Shown: positions 25,679 through 34,230 of the stretch, one piece after another
Position numbering within the stretch: position 1 is the first letter of the stretch
How the letters are laid out: each line of letters begins with the position of its first letter
Assembly: GCA_003228115.1 (NCBI GenBank)
Contig: QEVV01000002.1
Coordinates: forward strand, 310,001 to 374,000
Source of the DNA: Chloroflexota bacterium
GTDB lineage: Bacteria > Chloroflexota > Dehalococcoidia > Lucifugimonadales > SAR202-VII-2
Direction: 5' to 3'
DNA: 64,000 nt
The notes under the pieces: model-generated
What the model was told of the DNA's origin: nothing
Seen by the model: only the letters and a program-made list of their open reading frames with translations
Databases searched by the model: none
Translations under genes and position numbers: made by a program

Positions 25679-26842
25679 ATGCTGATTGACTGCGACAACC
25701 ACTTTCTGCCCAGGAATGCCTTCGATTACATGGAAGGCCCCCTCGCAGACCTGCGGCCCAAGCTCGTATTCGACGAGCGGGAAGTTCTAGTGGACATCGA
25801 CTTCCCCGGCCGCGGAAACCGCGTTCCGATGAGCACGCCCTTACCGGCTCCGGGCTCTGGGGCTTTCCATGTTGGCATGACGGACATCCAGACCAGGATG
25901 TCTGATTACGCCAGGATGGGAGTGGAGAAGCAGATGCTGCTCCCTCAGTTCACGGGCTGGTGGTCCTATCTCATCGAGCCAGAGTTGGGAACAGCCCTAG
26001 CCCACTCGTGGAACACTGCCCTGTTGGAGTTGATGCGCTCCTATCCTGGTCAGATCGAGGGTGTGGCCCTCGTGGCCCTTCAGGACGTGGACGGGGCAAT
26101 GAATGAACTGCAATGGGTCCATGAAAACAGGTTCAAAGCCGTGGTAGTGGATCACACGTACCAGGTAAAGGACCATCCCTACGGCATCCCCATCGCCAGC
26201 CACCGGGCTGCTTGGCCCTTCTTCAAGAAATGTGAAGGGTTGGAAATGCCAGTCTTCCTGCATGCAGTCCAGCATGGGCACCGCGTCGTCAATTTGCCGA
26301 TTTTCCAAATGGACGGGCTGGACATGTACGCCCCCAAGGACGCGGAATTGAACCTGGTTGCCACCATCACGAGCGGCCTGCTGGATGAATGCCCGCGCCT
26401 CAAATTCATTCACGCCGAACAGGGAACTCAATATATCCAGCCCCTGGCCGAACGCTTGGACGCTATATACCACGCCGGTCGGCAGGTCACCTACGACGAC
26501 GGCGAGGGAGCTACCGCCAATTGGAGGCGGGTGCTCAGCCCTAAAGCTCCCCCACTCGTGCCCGCTGGCATGGCCGATGAGAAGAACAAGCTGCCGCCCA
26601 GCCACTACTTTAAGAACAACTTCCTCTGGACCATTGAGACCGAAGAGCCAGAGCTGCCCGATGCGGTCAAGTTCCTGGGGGCCGATCACTTCCTGTTCGC
26701 CACGGACTATCCGCATGAGGACCCAGGCGGGCTTATGAAGTTCAAGGACAGGGAACTGCTGGAAGACAATCCCTACATTGATGAGCCGTCAAAGGAACTC
26801 ATCCGCCACGGCAACGCATCGCGGCTCTTTGGCATCGACTAG
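25679..26842 (+). CDS. Amidohydrolase family 2 protein
   Basis: A 387-residue TIM-barrel metal-dependent hydrolase (amidohydrolase-2 type). IDCDNHFLP at the N-terminus replaces the usual metal Asp-x-His pattern. VFLHAVQHGHR and LKFIHAEQG supply later histidines, and FATDYPHEDPGG holds the final metal Asp. The family includes decarboxylases and aromatic hydrolases. The gene sits upstream of a dihydroxyphthalate-decarboxylase-like gene and an acyl-CoA dehydrogenase, so an aromatic or ring-acid substrate is plausible but not shown. Confidence 0.82.
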   Translation: MLIDCDNHFLPRNAFDYMEGPLADLRPKLVFDEREVLVDIDFPGRGNRVPMSTPLPAPGSGAFHVGMTDIQTRMSDYARMGVEKQMLLPQFTGWWSYLIEPELGTALAHSWNTALLELMRSYPGQIEGVALVALQDVDGAMNELQWVHENRFKAVVVDHTYQVKDHPYGIPIASHRAAWPFFKKCEGLEMPVFLHAVQHGHRVVNLPIFQMDGLDMYAPKDAELNLVATITSGLLDECPRLKFIHAEQGTQYIQPLAERLDAIYHAGRQVTYDDGEGATANWRRVLSPKAPPLVPAGMADEKNKLPPSHYFKNNFLWTIETEEPELPDAVKFLGADHFLFATDYPHEDPGGLMKFKDRELLEDNPYIDEPSKELIRHGNASRLFGID

Positions 26843-27049
26843 GCCAAAGCAAGGTTGTACCTAGGGAGCGCCGCCTAGTCAGGCATGGGTGAACGAGCGC
26901 GGGGCTCAAGAGCCCAAGCAGAATCGTGGCGCCGTGTTCGTCACCGGAGCAGGCCCCATTTGATGTTCCGACCCCGAAACTCTCTATGCTGGCCGCGGCT
27001 GGCGGTAGCACACGATTGAACATGACCACGAGGAAGGAATGAGGTACTC

Positions 27050-28015
27050 ATGGCAAACCTTGAAGTGAGTTTGGCGGTTGAACACTATGATAGGCATATC
27101 CCGCTGCTGGATGGCACCGTGAAAACGGAGGGCATCGACCTGAAAGCTGAGTACGTGCCAACGCTGGAAGGGCAACGACACGAGCGCATGATCAACGATC
27201 AGGCCTGGGACGCCGCTGAACTGTCCCTCTCTTCCTACATCATGGCCAAGGCTCGCAACGCCCCAATTACCGCAGTCCCCGTCTTTCCCCGCCGTCTGTT
27301 CAGCCAGTCTCAGATGTATGTGAACACGGCAGCTGGGATCCAACAGCCCAGTGACCTGATCGGGCGCAAGGTGGGCCTTCGCAGTTATCAAACCACCCTG
27401 TCAGTGCTAGCTAAGGGAGACCTCCAGCATGAATATGGAGTGCCCCTGGACCAGGTGACTTGGGTTACCTGTTCTGAAGAGGTGGTGGGCTTCGCTCCTC
27501 CCCCCAACGTCACAATCGAACAAGTTTCGTCCCCCCTGGAGATCGAGGAGAGACTCATCACAGGCGAGCTGGCGGCCTACTTCACGCCACGGAAGCCTGA
27601 GGCTTTCGTGGCCGGCGCGCCGGAGGTTGGCTACCTATTTCCCGACTCGCAGGCCGAGGAACAAGCCTACTATCAGCGGAACGGATTCTTCCCCATAATG
27701 CACGTTGTAGCCATCAAGGCTGATCTGGCAGAGCGTGAACCTTGGGTCGTCCAGCGCCTGTTCAATGCCTTTGAGGAAGCCCGCCAAGTCGCGCTACACT
27801 ACTACGACGACCCCAACTGGAACCTGTTTGCGTGGACTCCCCAGTTGCTCAAGGAGCAGCAACAGCGTTTGGGGCCGGACCCTTGGGCCAACGGCATGGC
27901 AGCCAACCGCAAGAACCTGGAGCGGTTTGTTCAATACGAGGTCGACCAGGGCCTGATACCAGCTACCATCCCAGTAGATGACCTCTTCGCCGCCAACTGG
28001 ACAGACAGCAATTAG
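27050..28015 (+). CDS. 4,5-dihydroxyphthalate-decarboxylase-like / substrate-binding-fold protein
   Basis: A 321-residue cytosolic protein with a type 2 periplasmic-binding-protein fold. The N-terminus reads LEVSLAVEHYDRHIPLLDG, followed by ELSLSSYIMAKA and LIGRKVGLRSYQTT, as in 4,5-dihydroxyphthalate decarboxylase (Pht5) and its relatives. There is no signal peptide, which favours an enzyme over a transport protein. GAGG lies six bases upstream of the ATG; TTGATG with TATGCT 19 bases apart (26960 and 26985) is a weak promoter candidate. It precedes an acyl-CoA dehydrogenase by 53 bases. Confidence 0.75.
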   Translation: MANLEVSLAVEHYDRHIPLLDGTVKTEGIDLKAEYVPTLEGQRHERMINDQAWDAAELSLSSYIMAKARNAPITAVPVFPRRLFSQSQMYVNTAAGIQQPSDLIGRKVGLRSYQTTLSVLAKGDLQHEYGVPLDQVTWVTCSEEVVGFAPPPNVTIEQVSSPLEIEERLITGELAAYFTPRKPEAFVAGAPEVGYLFPDSQAEEQAYYQRNGFFPIMHVVAIKADLAEREPWVVQRLFNAFEEARQVALHYYDDPNWNLFAWTPQLLKEQQQRLGPDPWANGMAANRKNLERFVQYEVDQGLIPATIPVDDLFAANWTDSN

Positions 28016-28068
28016 CCAGGCTTCGAAAGGCACTACAGAAACTATCGCGAGGGGTCTCTCACAATCCC

Positions 28069-29235
28069 ATGGACTTCCAATTCACTCCAGAGCAAGAACA
28101 GTTCCGCCAAGAGCTTCGCGGGTTCATCGTTAGCGAAGTGCCACGGGAGCTTCGTGAAGACCCTACCCTTGGCGAGAACATGGCCGATCGGGCGTTCTCG
28201 AAGAGGCTGGGTCAGAAGGGGTGGATCGGTCTGGCCTGGCCTCCCGAGTACGGCGGCGCTGGCATGGGGCCCATCGACCGTCTGGTCTACAACGAAGAAA
28301 TCATCCTCAACAAGGCCCCCGTCGACTACCACCTCATTGCCGAAAGACAGATGGGTCCCTCGATCATCGCCTTCGGTTCGGATGAACAGAAGGCCTTCTT
28401 CCTACCCCGTATCGCCGGGGGTGAGCTGGGCATTTCCATTGGGTATTCAGAGCCAGAGGCGGGGTCGGACCTAGCCAGCCTCCAGACCAGCGCTGTCGCG
28501 GACGGTGACGACTATGTCATCAACGGCACGAAAATATGGAACAACGCCAACGTGATGGACTACATCTGGCTAGCTGCCCGGACTGATCCAGACGTCCCCA
28601 AGCACAAGGGCATCAGCGCCTTTCTCGTGGACCTCAAGACGCCGGGAATTACCATCAATCCCATCGAAGACTTGTTGGGCGACCCGGAGATGTGCGAGGT
28701 CATCTTCGACAACGTCCGCATTCCGAAGACGGCGATGGTTGGAGAGCCTGGACAGGGCTGGTACATCGTGGCCGCTAACCTGGACTTCGAGCGCTCCGGC
28801 ATTGAACGTATCGGCCGCAACTACATGTTGCTGATGGATACCATTCAGTTCTGCCAGGAGACACTGCAAAACGGCCGACCGCTGTTCGAGGACCAGCTGG
28901 TGCGCAACCGGCTCATGGAACGCCTCACCGAGTTCGAGGTTGGAAGGCTGATGTGCTACAAGATTGCCTGGCTCCAGAGCCAGGGCCAGCCGACGACGCG
29001 CGAGGCAGCGATCAGCAAGGTATTCGGCACGGAGGCCAGTCAGCGCATGGCCCGGACCTGCATGGATGTTCTGGGCATGTACGGCCAACTCCGGCCCGAC
29101 TCCCGATGGGCCAAACTCCGAGGCCGCTGCGAGCAGTCCTACCTCTTCGGCTTTTCCCTGACTATCGCCGGCGGTACCTCAGAGGTTCAGCGCAACATCA
29201 TCGCTCAACGGGGCCTTGGGCTCCCGCGCCGCTAA
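28069..29235 (+). CDS. Acyl-CoA dehydrogenase
   Basis: A 388-residue flavoenzyme of the acyl-CoA dehydrogenase superfamily. ISIGYSEPEAGSDLASLQT is the FAD-binding signature, KIWNNANVMDYIWLAART lies in the middle beta domain, and TIAGGTSEVQRNIIAQRGLGLPR ends the C-terminal helical domain. A catalytic Glu cannot be placed with certainty, so a hydroxylating relative is possible. It is probably in one transcript with the decarboxylase-like gene and may process the same CoA-linked substrate. Confidence 0.88.
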   Translation: MDFQFTPEQEQFRQELRGFIVSEVPRELREDPTLGENMADRAFSKRLGQKGWIGLAWPPEYGGAGMGPIDRLVYNEEIILNKAPVDYHLIAERQMGPSIIAFGSDEQKAFFLPRIAGGELGISIGYSEPEAGSDLASLQTSAVADGDDYVINGTKIWNNANVMDYIWLAARTDPDVPKHKGISAFLVDLKTPGITINPIEDLLGDPEMCEVIFDNVRIPKTAMVGEPGQGWYIVAANLDFERSGIERIGRNYMLLMDTIQFCQETLQNGRPLFEDQLVRNRLMERLTEFEVGRLMCYKIAWLQSQGQPTTREAAISKVFGTEASQRMARTCMDVLGMYGQLRPDSRWAKLRGRCEQSYLFGFSLTIAGGTSEVQRNIIAQRGLGLPRR

Positions 29236-29291
29236 CCATCGCTAGCGCGAGTACCGCTACCAGTTGAATCTCCTTTAAGGTGAGCATCGCT

Positions 29292-29729
29292 ATGAACCTT
29301 ACGATTCGCGAATATCGCCCTGAGGATTTGGCCGACGTTCTTTCGGCTTGGGAGAGTGGCTCCAGGATTGCCCATCCTTTCCTCACGGAGCAGTTCCTCG
29401 ACCAGGAACGGCACAATATTCCAAATCTATATTTACCAAACGCAGAGACCTGGGTTGCTGAGGGGAATGGCCAAGTGGTTGGGTTCATCGCCCTCATAGA
29501 CAACGAAGTCGGTGCAATATTCGTAAAATCTGAATTTCATCACTTGGGTGTCGGTCGCGCTTTGATGGACAAGGCGCAAGCGCTACGTGGGGCGCTTGAA
29601 GTGGAGGTTTTCAGAGAAAACCAGCTCGGGCGAAAGTTCTATTCAAGCTATGGATTCGAGTTCATGGCTGAGACGGTCCACGAACCAACCGGAAATGCAC
29701 TGTTGAGACTGAAGTTCTCCCCAAGGTGA
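29292..29729 (+). CDS. GNAT-family N-acetyltransferase (YjaB-like)
   Basis: A 145-residue GNAT enzyme. The fold is clear from LTIREYRPEDLADVLSAW, the acetyl-CoA loop HLGVGRALMDKA, and NQLGRKFYSSYGFEFMAE near the end. It resembles E. coli YjaB. The acceptor is not known. ATG 29292 is favoured over GTG 29280 since AAGGTGAG lies seven bases before it. Its codons are visibly richer in A and T (ATT, TTT, TTA) than those of neighbouring genes, which suggests recent transfer. Confidence 0.8.
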   Translation: MNLTIREYRPEDLADVLSAWESGSRIAHPFLTEQFLDQERHNIPNLYLPNAETWVAEGNGQVVGFIALIDNEVGAIFVKSEFHHLGVGRALMDKAQALRGALEVEVFRENQLGRKFYSSYGFEFMAETVHEPTGNALLRLKFSPR

Positions 29730-29888
29730 ACGTAGCTGAGGCCTAGCGACTGACCTCGAAGTGCTTGCCCCCCCTCCCGCCCTATGGACCGCCGAGCTCG
29801 GCAATACACCTTCCTCATTCGCACCCGTAAGCGGCTCCCGCACCAGATGCGACGCGAGAAGGGCTACCGGCACCCAAAAATAATGCAA

Positions 29889-29906
29889 ACGAATCATATT
29901 ATTCGT
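29889..29906. promoter_or_regulatory. Palindromic operator candidate upstream of the iron ABC transporter
   Basis: ACGAAT-CATATT-ATTCGT, a perfect 6-bp inverted repeat with a 6-base centre in an AT-rich island. TTGACA, a consensus -35 box, begins two bases after it (29908-29913); only a weak -10 (CATACT, 20 bases on) is seen. The position fits a metal-responsive repressor such as Fur or a DtxR-type protein, but it does not match a Fur box. Confidence 0.55.
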
Positions 29907-29971
29907 ATTGACAAAGTTATTTCTTCGTGCCAGCATACTTACCATCTGCATCGTATACAGGGGATTCGCGC

Positions 29972-31081
29972 ATGGGCACGTTCCGGGCTTCTATACGACT
30001 GTTTCGCCAGTTAGCTACTAACACGCTCCCTCGAGGGGGAACCGGGAGGTACACCGCCGTCGCGCTGGCGGCCATGGCCTTGCTCGTCCTGGCGGCTTGC
30101 GGAAGCGACCCTACCGCCACCTCTGCGGCTCCGGCTGCCACTTCAACGCCGTCCTCACCCGGAACGCTGATTGTCTATTCAGGCCGCAGTGAAACCTTGG
30201 TGGACCCCATCATTAAGCAGTTCGCCCAGGCCACGGGCATCGATGTGAAGGCAAACTACGCCGGAACAGCGGCCCTGGCGATCACACTTTTGGAAGAGGG
30301 CAACAACTCTCCTGCAGACGTGTTCTTCGCTCAGGACCCGGGAGGTCTGGGCGCCGTCGAGGAGATGCTGGCGCCCTTGCCGCAGGCTATTCTCGACCGG
30401 GTCCCAAGCTGGGCTCGCTCAGCGGACGGCAACTGGGTTGGCATTTCAGGCCGTGCCCGGACCATCGTTTACAACACGGAGACACTAACTGAGGCCGACC
30501 TGCCAGACTCCCTGGCAGGCCTTACAGACCCCAAGTGGAAGGGACGCATCGGCTGGGCGCCCACCAATGGGTCCTTCCAGACAATGGTGATCGGCATGCG
30601 GGTTCTCTGGGGTGAGGAGAAAACCCAGCATTGGATTGAGGGCATCCAGGCCAACAATCCTACCCGCTACACGAACAACACTTCACTGGTAGCTGCAGCA
30701 GCGGCTGGCGAGATAGACATCGGCCTCGTCAATCATTACTACCTCCACCGGTTCCTCGCGGAGGAAGGCGACGACTTCCCCGCAAGAAACTATCACCCAA
30801 GCGGCGGCGGCCCCGGAGCGCTGGTAATGGTAGCCGGCGCTGGAATGCTTTCGACCGCCGACAACCCAAGCAATGCAGAGCGTTTCATAGAATTCTTGCT
30901 TTCGTCCGAGGCTCAACAGTACTTTGCCAATGAAACGTTTGAGTATCCTCTAGTGGAAAACATCACCGTGCACCATCTCCTGAAGCCTCTGTCAGAGATC
31001 AATGCCCCCACAGTGAGCATGAAAGATTTGGCGGACCTAGAGGGCACACAGGCCCTCTTGCAGGAGATTGGCGTTCAGTAG
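29972..31081 (+). CDS. fbpA: Iron(III) ABC transporter substrate-binding lipoprotein
   Basis: A 369-residue FbpA-like binding protein. The lipobox is LAAC (Cys43) after a long basic N-terminus. The mature part starts at TLIVYSGRSETLVDPIIKQF, a Fe3+-binding-protein signature, and continues with GTAALAITLLEEGNNSPADVFFAQDPGGLGA and NHYYLHRF near the metal-binding site, where paired tyrosines usually bind iron. ATG 29972 is preferred, with AGGGGA upstream; the frame extends to GTG 29927. Permease and ATPase genes follow with tiny gaps, so this is one operon. Confidence 0.9.
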   Translation: MGTFRASIRLFRQLATNTLPRGGTGRYTAVALAAMALLVLAACGSDPTATSAAPAATSTPSSPGTLIVYSGRSETLVDPIIKQFAQATGIDVKANYAGTAALAITLLEEGNNSPADVFFAQDPGGLGAVEEMLAPLPQAILDRVPSWARSADGNWVGISGRARTIVYNTETLTEADLPDSLAGLTDPKWKGRIGWAPTNGSFQTMVIGMRVLWGEEKTQHWIEGIQANNPTRYTNNTSLVAAAAAGEIDIGLVNHYYLHRFLAEEGDDFPARNYHPSGGGPGALVMVAGAGMLSTADNPSNAERFIEFLLSSEAQQYFANETFEYPLVENITVHHLLKPLSEINAPTVSMKDLADLEGTQALLQEIGVQ

Positions 31082-31090
31082 GAATCGATA

Positions 31091-32716
31091 GTGCGAGTTG
31101 CCGAGCTAGCCCACGCACCGACAGTACGCGCAGGCGGTCCCAGGAGACGTGCTCCCTGGCCGCCTGCCATCATTTGGGCGCCAGCAGTCCTTGTTGGACT
31201 GGCAGTGTTGCTGCCCCTGCTGTATCTGGCGTGGCGGACCATCGGCGCCGGGACAGAGGCCATCGACCTGCTGTTCCGTTATCGAACACTTGGCGTAGTC
31301 CTTCGCTCCCTCTTCCTGGTGGCCACCGTGACCGCCACCACCACGTTGCTTGCGTTGCCCCTTGCCTGGCTCACGGTCCGCTCTGACCTGCCCTTCCGGC
31401 GCTTCTGGTCAGTCATTACCGTTGTTCCGTTGGTTATCCCTAGCTACGTTGGCGCGCTAATGTTCGTGGTGGCCCTGGGACCCAAAGGCATGCTGCAGGG
31501 CTACCTTGAGCCGTTGGGCGTGAATCGCTTACCGGACCTGTACGGGTATCCCGGATCGTTGATCACCCTATCGCTTCTCAGCTTTCCCTACGTCCTGCTT
31601 ACCATCCGAGCCGCCCTGTGGAGACTCGACCCAGCATTGGAAGAATCGTCACGCAGCCTTGGGCACGGGCCCTGGGCGACCTTCTTCCGCGTGACTCTGC
31701 CCCAACTGCGACCCGCCATTGCCTCTGGGGGGCTGCTGGTGGCCCTCTACACCCTGAGCGACTTCGGAGCGGTGTCCCTGCTCCGGTATGAGACCTTCAC
31801 GTGGACCATCTACATTCAGTACGGATCAGCCTTCAACCGTACCCTGGCAGCGGCCCTATCGCTCGTCCTAGTGGCGGTAGCTGTGGGCATTCTGCGTATG
31901 GAGAGAGCCAGCCGTGGCCGCTGGCGCTATTATCGCAGCGCGGCAGGCGCCGCTCGTGACCCCTCAATTGTGCGACTACAGCGCTGGCGCTGGCCCGCCT
32001 TCGGGTTCTTCACGATGGTGGCCACGTTTTCCTTAGCCCTGCCGATGTCGGTGCTTGGATACTGGGCAGTCCGAGGAATCGCTGCTGGCGAACCTTTGAA
32101 TATCCTGTGGTCGGCCGCGGCCAACTCCATATATGTTTCGGCCCTGGCCGCTGGCGCAACAGTAATCGCCGGCTTGCCGGTCGCCGTGCTGGCCGTGCGT
32201 TACCCCGGCTGGATAGCCGCCATGGTTGAGCGGGTGACCTACATCGGATTTGCCCTTCCCGGTATTGCCATTGCCCTTTCTCTTGTCTTCTTTGGGGCCA
32301 ATTATGCGCTCCCCCTCTATCAAACGACGCCGCTGCTGATCTTCGCCTATGTCGTACTCTTCCTTCCGGTGGCCATTGGCTCTGCCCGGACATCACTGAT
32401 GCAGGTAAGCCCCCAGTTAGAAGAGGCAGCGCGCAGTCTGGGCCGCAGGCCTCTACGTGTCTTTTCAACGATCACACTTCCCCTGATCCTCCCCGGAATT
32501 CTTGCTGGGGCCGGTATGGTATTCTTGCTCACTATGAAGGAGTTGCCCGCAACACTGATCCTGGGTCCGATCGGCTTCAAGACCCTGGCGACCTCCATCT
32601 GGTCTGCCGCATCTGAGGCCTACTTCGCAAGGGCCGCTATCCCCGCGTTGCTCCTCATCGTCGTCTCGTCCTTCTCTGTAGCCCTGATCCTTGGACGGGA
32701 AGGGCGGGCCCGATGA
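31091..32716 (+). CDS. fbpB: Iron(III) ABC transporter permease (fused double domain)
   Basis: A 541-residue permease with about twelve membrane segments. It is a fusion of two halves, each with an EAA-type loop: LEESSRSLGHGPWATFFRVTLPQLRPAI in the first and LEEAARSLGRRPLRVFSTITLPLILPGI in the second. These loops dock the ATPase. The start is GTG 31091. The stop overlaps the ATPase start (ATGA), so synthesis is coupled. It forms the membrane channel of the ferric transporter. Confidence 0.92.
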   Translation: MRVAELAHAPTVRAGGPRRRAPWPPAIIWAPAVLVGLAVLLPLLYLAWRTIGAGTEAIDLLFRYRTLGVVLRSLFLVATVTATTTLLALPLAWLTVRSDLPFRRFWSVITVVPLVIPSYVGALMFVVALGPKGMLQGYLEPLGVNRLPDLYGYPGSLITLSLLSFPYVLLTIRAALWRLDPALEESSRSLGHGPWATFFRVTLPQLRPAIASGGLLVALYTLSDFGAVSLLRYETFTWTIYIQYGSAFNRTLAAALSLVLVAVAVGILRMERASRGRWRYYRSAAGAARDPSIVRLQRWRWPAFGFFTMVATFSLALPMSVLGYWAVRGIAAGEPLNILWSAAANSIYVSALAAGATVIAGLPVAVLAVRYPGWIAAMVERVTYIGFALPGIAIALSLVFFGANYALPLYQTTPLLIFAYVVLFLPVAIGSARTSLMQVSPQLEEAARSLGRRPLRVFSTITLPLILPGILAGAGMVFLLTMKELPATLILGPIGFKTLATSIWSAASEAYFARAAIPALLLIVVSSFSVALILGREGRAR

Positions 32717-33813
32717 GCGAACCGGTCATACGCTGCACTGATCTGACGAAGCGGTTCCGCGGCGTGAACGCTGTGGACCACCTCGATCTAGAGCTGGAAT
32801 CCGGTGAGATTCTGGCCTTGCTTGGACCAAGCGGGTGCGGGAAAACGACCACCCTCAGGCTCATCGCCGGCTTCGAAGTCCCTGACGGCGGCACTATCGA
32901 GATGGGGGGTCGCGTCGTCGCCGGGCCTCGTGCGTTCATGGCTCCTGAAAAGCGGCGCGTAGGCATGGTATTTCAGGAATACGCCCTCTTTCCCCACATG
33001 TCGGTGGAGAAGAACGTTGCCTACGGGCTATCCAAGGACCCAGATCGGGAAAGGAAGGTGGGCGCGGCCCTAGAGCTGGTAGGACTGACCGGCTTGGAGG
33101 ACCGCTCACCACACGAGCTATCGGGCGGCCAGCAGCAGCGAGTAGCGTTGGCCCGGGCCTTGGCCCCCGGCCCCGAGGTCATTCTCCTTGACGAGCCTTT
33201 CTCCAACCTTGATCCAACGCTACGCGGCCGGATGAGAGTAGAGGTGCGACGGATCCTGCGGCAGGCTGGCGTAACAGCCATCTTCGTTACGCACGACATC
33301 AGGGAAGCTGGCAATATAGGCGACCAGATAGCCTTGATCCATCAGGGCCGAATCGAACAGGTTGGCGCGCCCAATGACCTGTATCACAGGCCCCAGACCC
33401 GCTACACCGCCGACTTCATGGGCCCAGCCACGTTCCTTGCGGCAGAGATAGAGAAGGGGCGTATTGTTACCGAGATCGGGGTGATCCCCCAACATGTCGA
33501 TGCCCCCCCTGCTGCCGGCATGCAAGTCATGCTCCGTCCTGACGACGTTCATTTGCACGCTTCAGCCACCGGCCAGGGCGCCATTTTGTTCCAGGAATTG
33601 CGGGGCGGGTTCTTCCACTATCGAGTCCGTCTGGACTCGGGGACCTTGGTGGAAAGTCAGATATTGCATACGCATGACTTCGAAGTAGGCACCCGAGTGG
33701 ACGTGACGATAGAACCAGGGCATGCCCTGGTTTGCTTCCAGGACAACACCGCAGTGAACCTAGAACCATCTGGCCCGCCCGATCACTCCGCCGACGCTCA
33801 CCGCCACGCCTAG
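32713..33813 (+). CDS. fbpC: Iron(III) ABC transporter ATP-binding protein
   Basis: A 366-residue ABC ATPase. Walker A is GPSGCGKTTT, the signature is LSGGQQQRVALARAL, Walker B is VILLDEPFSNLD, and the His switch is in VTHDIREA. The C-terminal third (about residue 240 on) is a TOBE-like domain with MLRPDDVHLH, as in FbpC and other iron or spermidine importers. It overlaps the permease by four bases and ends 83 bases before a convergent Bfd-like gene. Confidence 0.92.
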   Translation: MSEPVIRCTDLTKRFRGVNAVDHLDLELESGEILALLGPSGCGKTTTLRLIAGFEVPDGGTIEMGGRVVAGPRAFMAPEKRRVGMVFQEYALFPHMSVEKNVAYGLSKDPDRERKVGAALELVGLTGLEDRSPHELSGGQQQRVALARALAPGPEVILLDEPFSNLDPTLRGRMRVEVRRILRQAGVTAIFVTHDIREAGNIGDQIALIHQGRIEQVGAPNDLYHRPQTRYTADFMGPATFLAAEIEKGRIVTEIGVIPQHVDAPPAAGMQVMLRPDDVHLHASATGQGAILFQELRGGFFHYRVRLDSGTLVESQILHTHDFEVGTRVDVTIEPGHALVCFQDNTAVNLEPSGPPDHSADAHRHA

Positions 33814-33896
33814 GCTCCCACCTAACGCCCCGCTAAACACAGGAGCCAGGGTTTGGCGTGATCTCAAGCACGCCAGCTAACCACCCGCCTCACCTG

Positions 33897-34106
33897 CTAC
33901 CGCCCCGACGCACTGCCTCCTTCCTTTGCGGCCAGCCTCATCAGAACCAGATATTTGTGGATTTCGGTCGCACACCGGCCGCAACTGCTTGCATCGGAAA
34001 AACCCAAAGCGGCGATCAGGTCTTCAGCTGTCGGGGCGAACCCCAGCCGGGCCCACTCCCGCACGTCTTCTTCTGTGATCTGCTTACAGTCGCACATGTA
34101 GGTCAT
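33897..34106 (-). CDS. Bfd-like [2Fe-2S] binding protein
   Basis: A 69-residue protein with Cys5 and Cys7 in a C-x-C motif and Cys42 and Cys45 in C-x-x-C (SSCGRC). ITEEDVREW follows the first pair as in bacterioferritin-associated ferredoxin. Bfd proteins bind a [2Fe-2S] cluster and help release iron from bacterioferritin. It lies between the iron-transport operon and a divergent PhnD-type operon, which fits an iron role, but no bacterioferritin gene is seen. The shared 124-base upstream gap may coordinate it with the transporter. Confidence 0.75.
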   Translation of the reverse strand: MTYMCDCKQITEEDVREWARLGFAPTAEDLIAALGFSDASSCGRCATEIHKYLVLMRLAAKEGGSASGR

Positions 34107-34188
34107 GCCCGTTGCCCCGTCCCGTCCATGCCAGAAATTTTGGACATTATAGCCAGCCTAGTAGCTGGCCGACTTCCTCGCTTCTTCA

Positions 34189-34218
34189 TTGATAAGTATT
34201 ACTTATATCTGATATAAA
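34189..34218 (+). promoter_or_regulatory. Promoter with overlapping palindrome for the PhnD-type operon
   Basis: TTGATA (34189-34194), an 18-base spacer and TATAAA (34213-34218) form a good -35/-10 pair. The 15-bp palindrome ATAAGTATTACTTAT (34192-34206, 7-bp arms around one base) overlaps the -35 box and spacer, where a bound repressor would block polymerase. The predicted transcript start is only about six bases before ATG 34231, leaving no room for a ribosome-binding site, so the message is probably leaderless. Confidence 0.65.
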
Positions 34219-34230
34219 TATTACCGCGCA

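Noticed and set aside
29908-29936. Complete sigma70 promoter before fbpA
   Set aside because: The -35 TTGACA is perfect, but the best -10 (CATACT) is 20 bases away, so only the -35 and the palindrome are reported.
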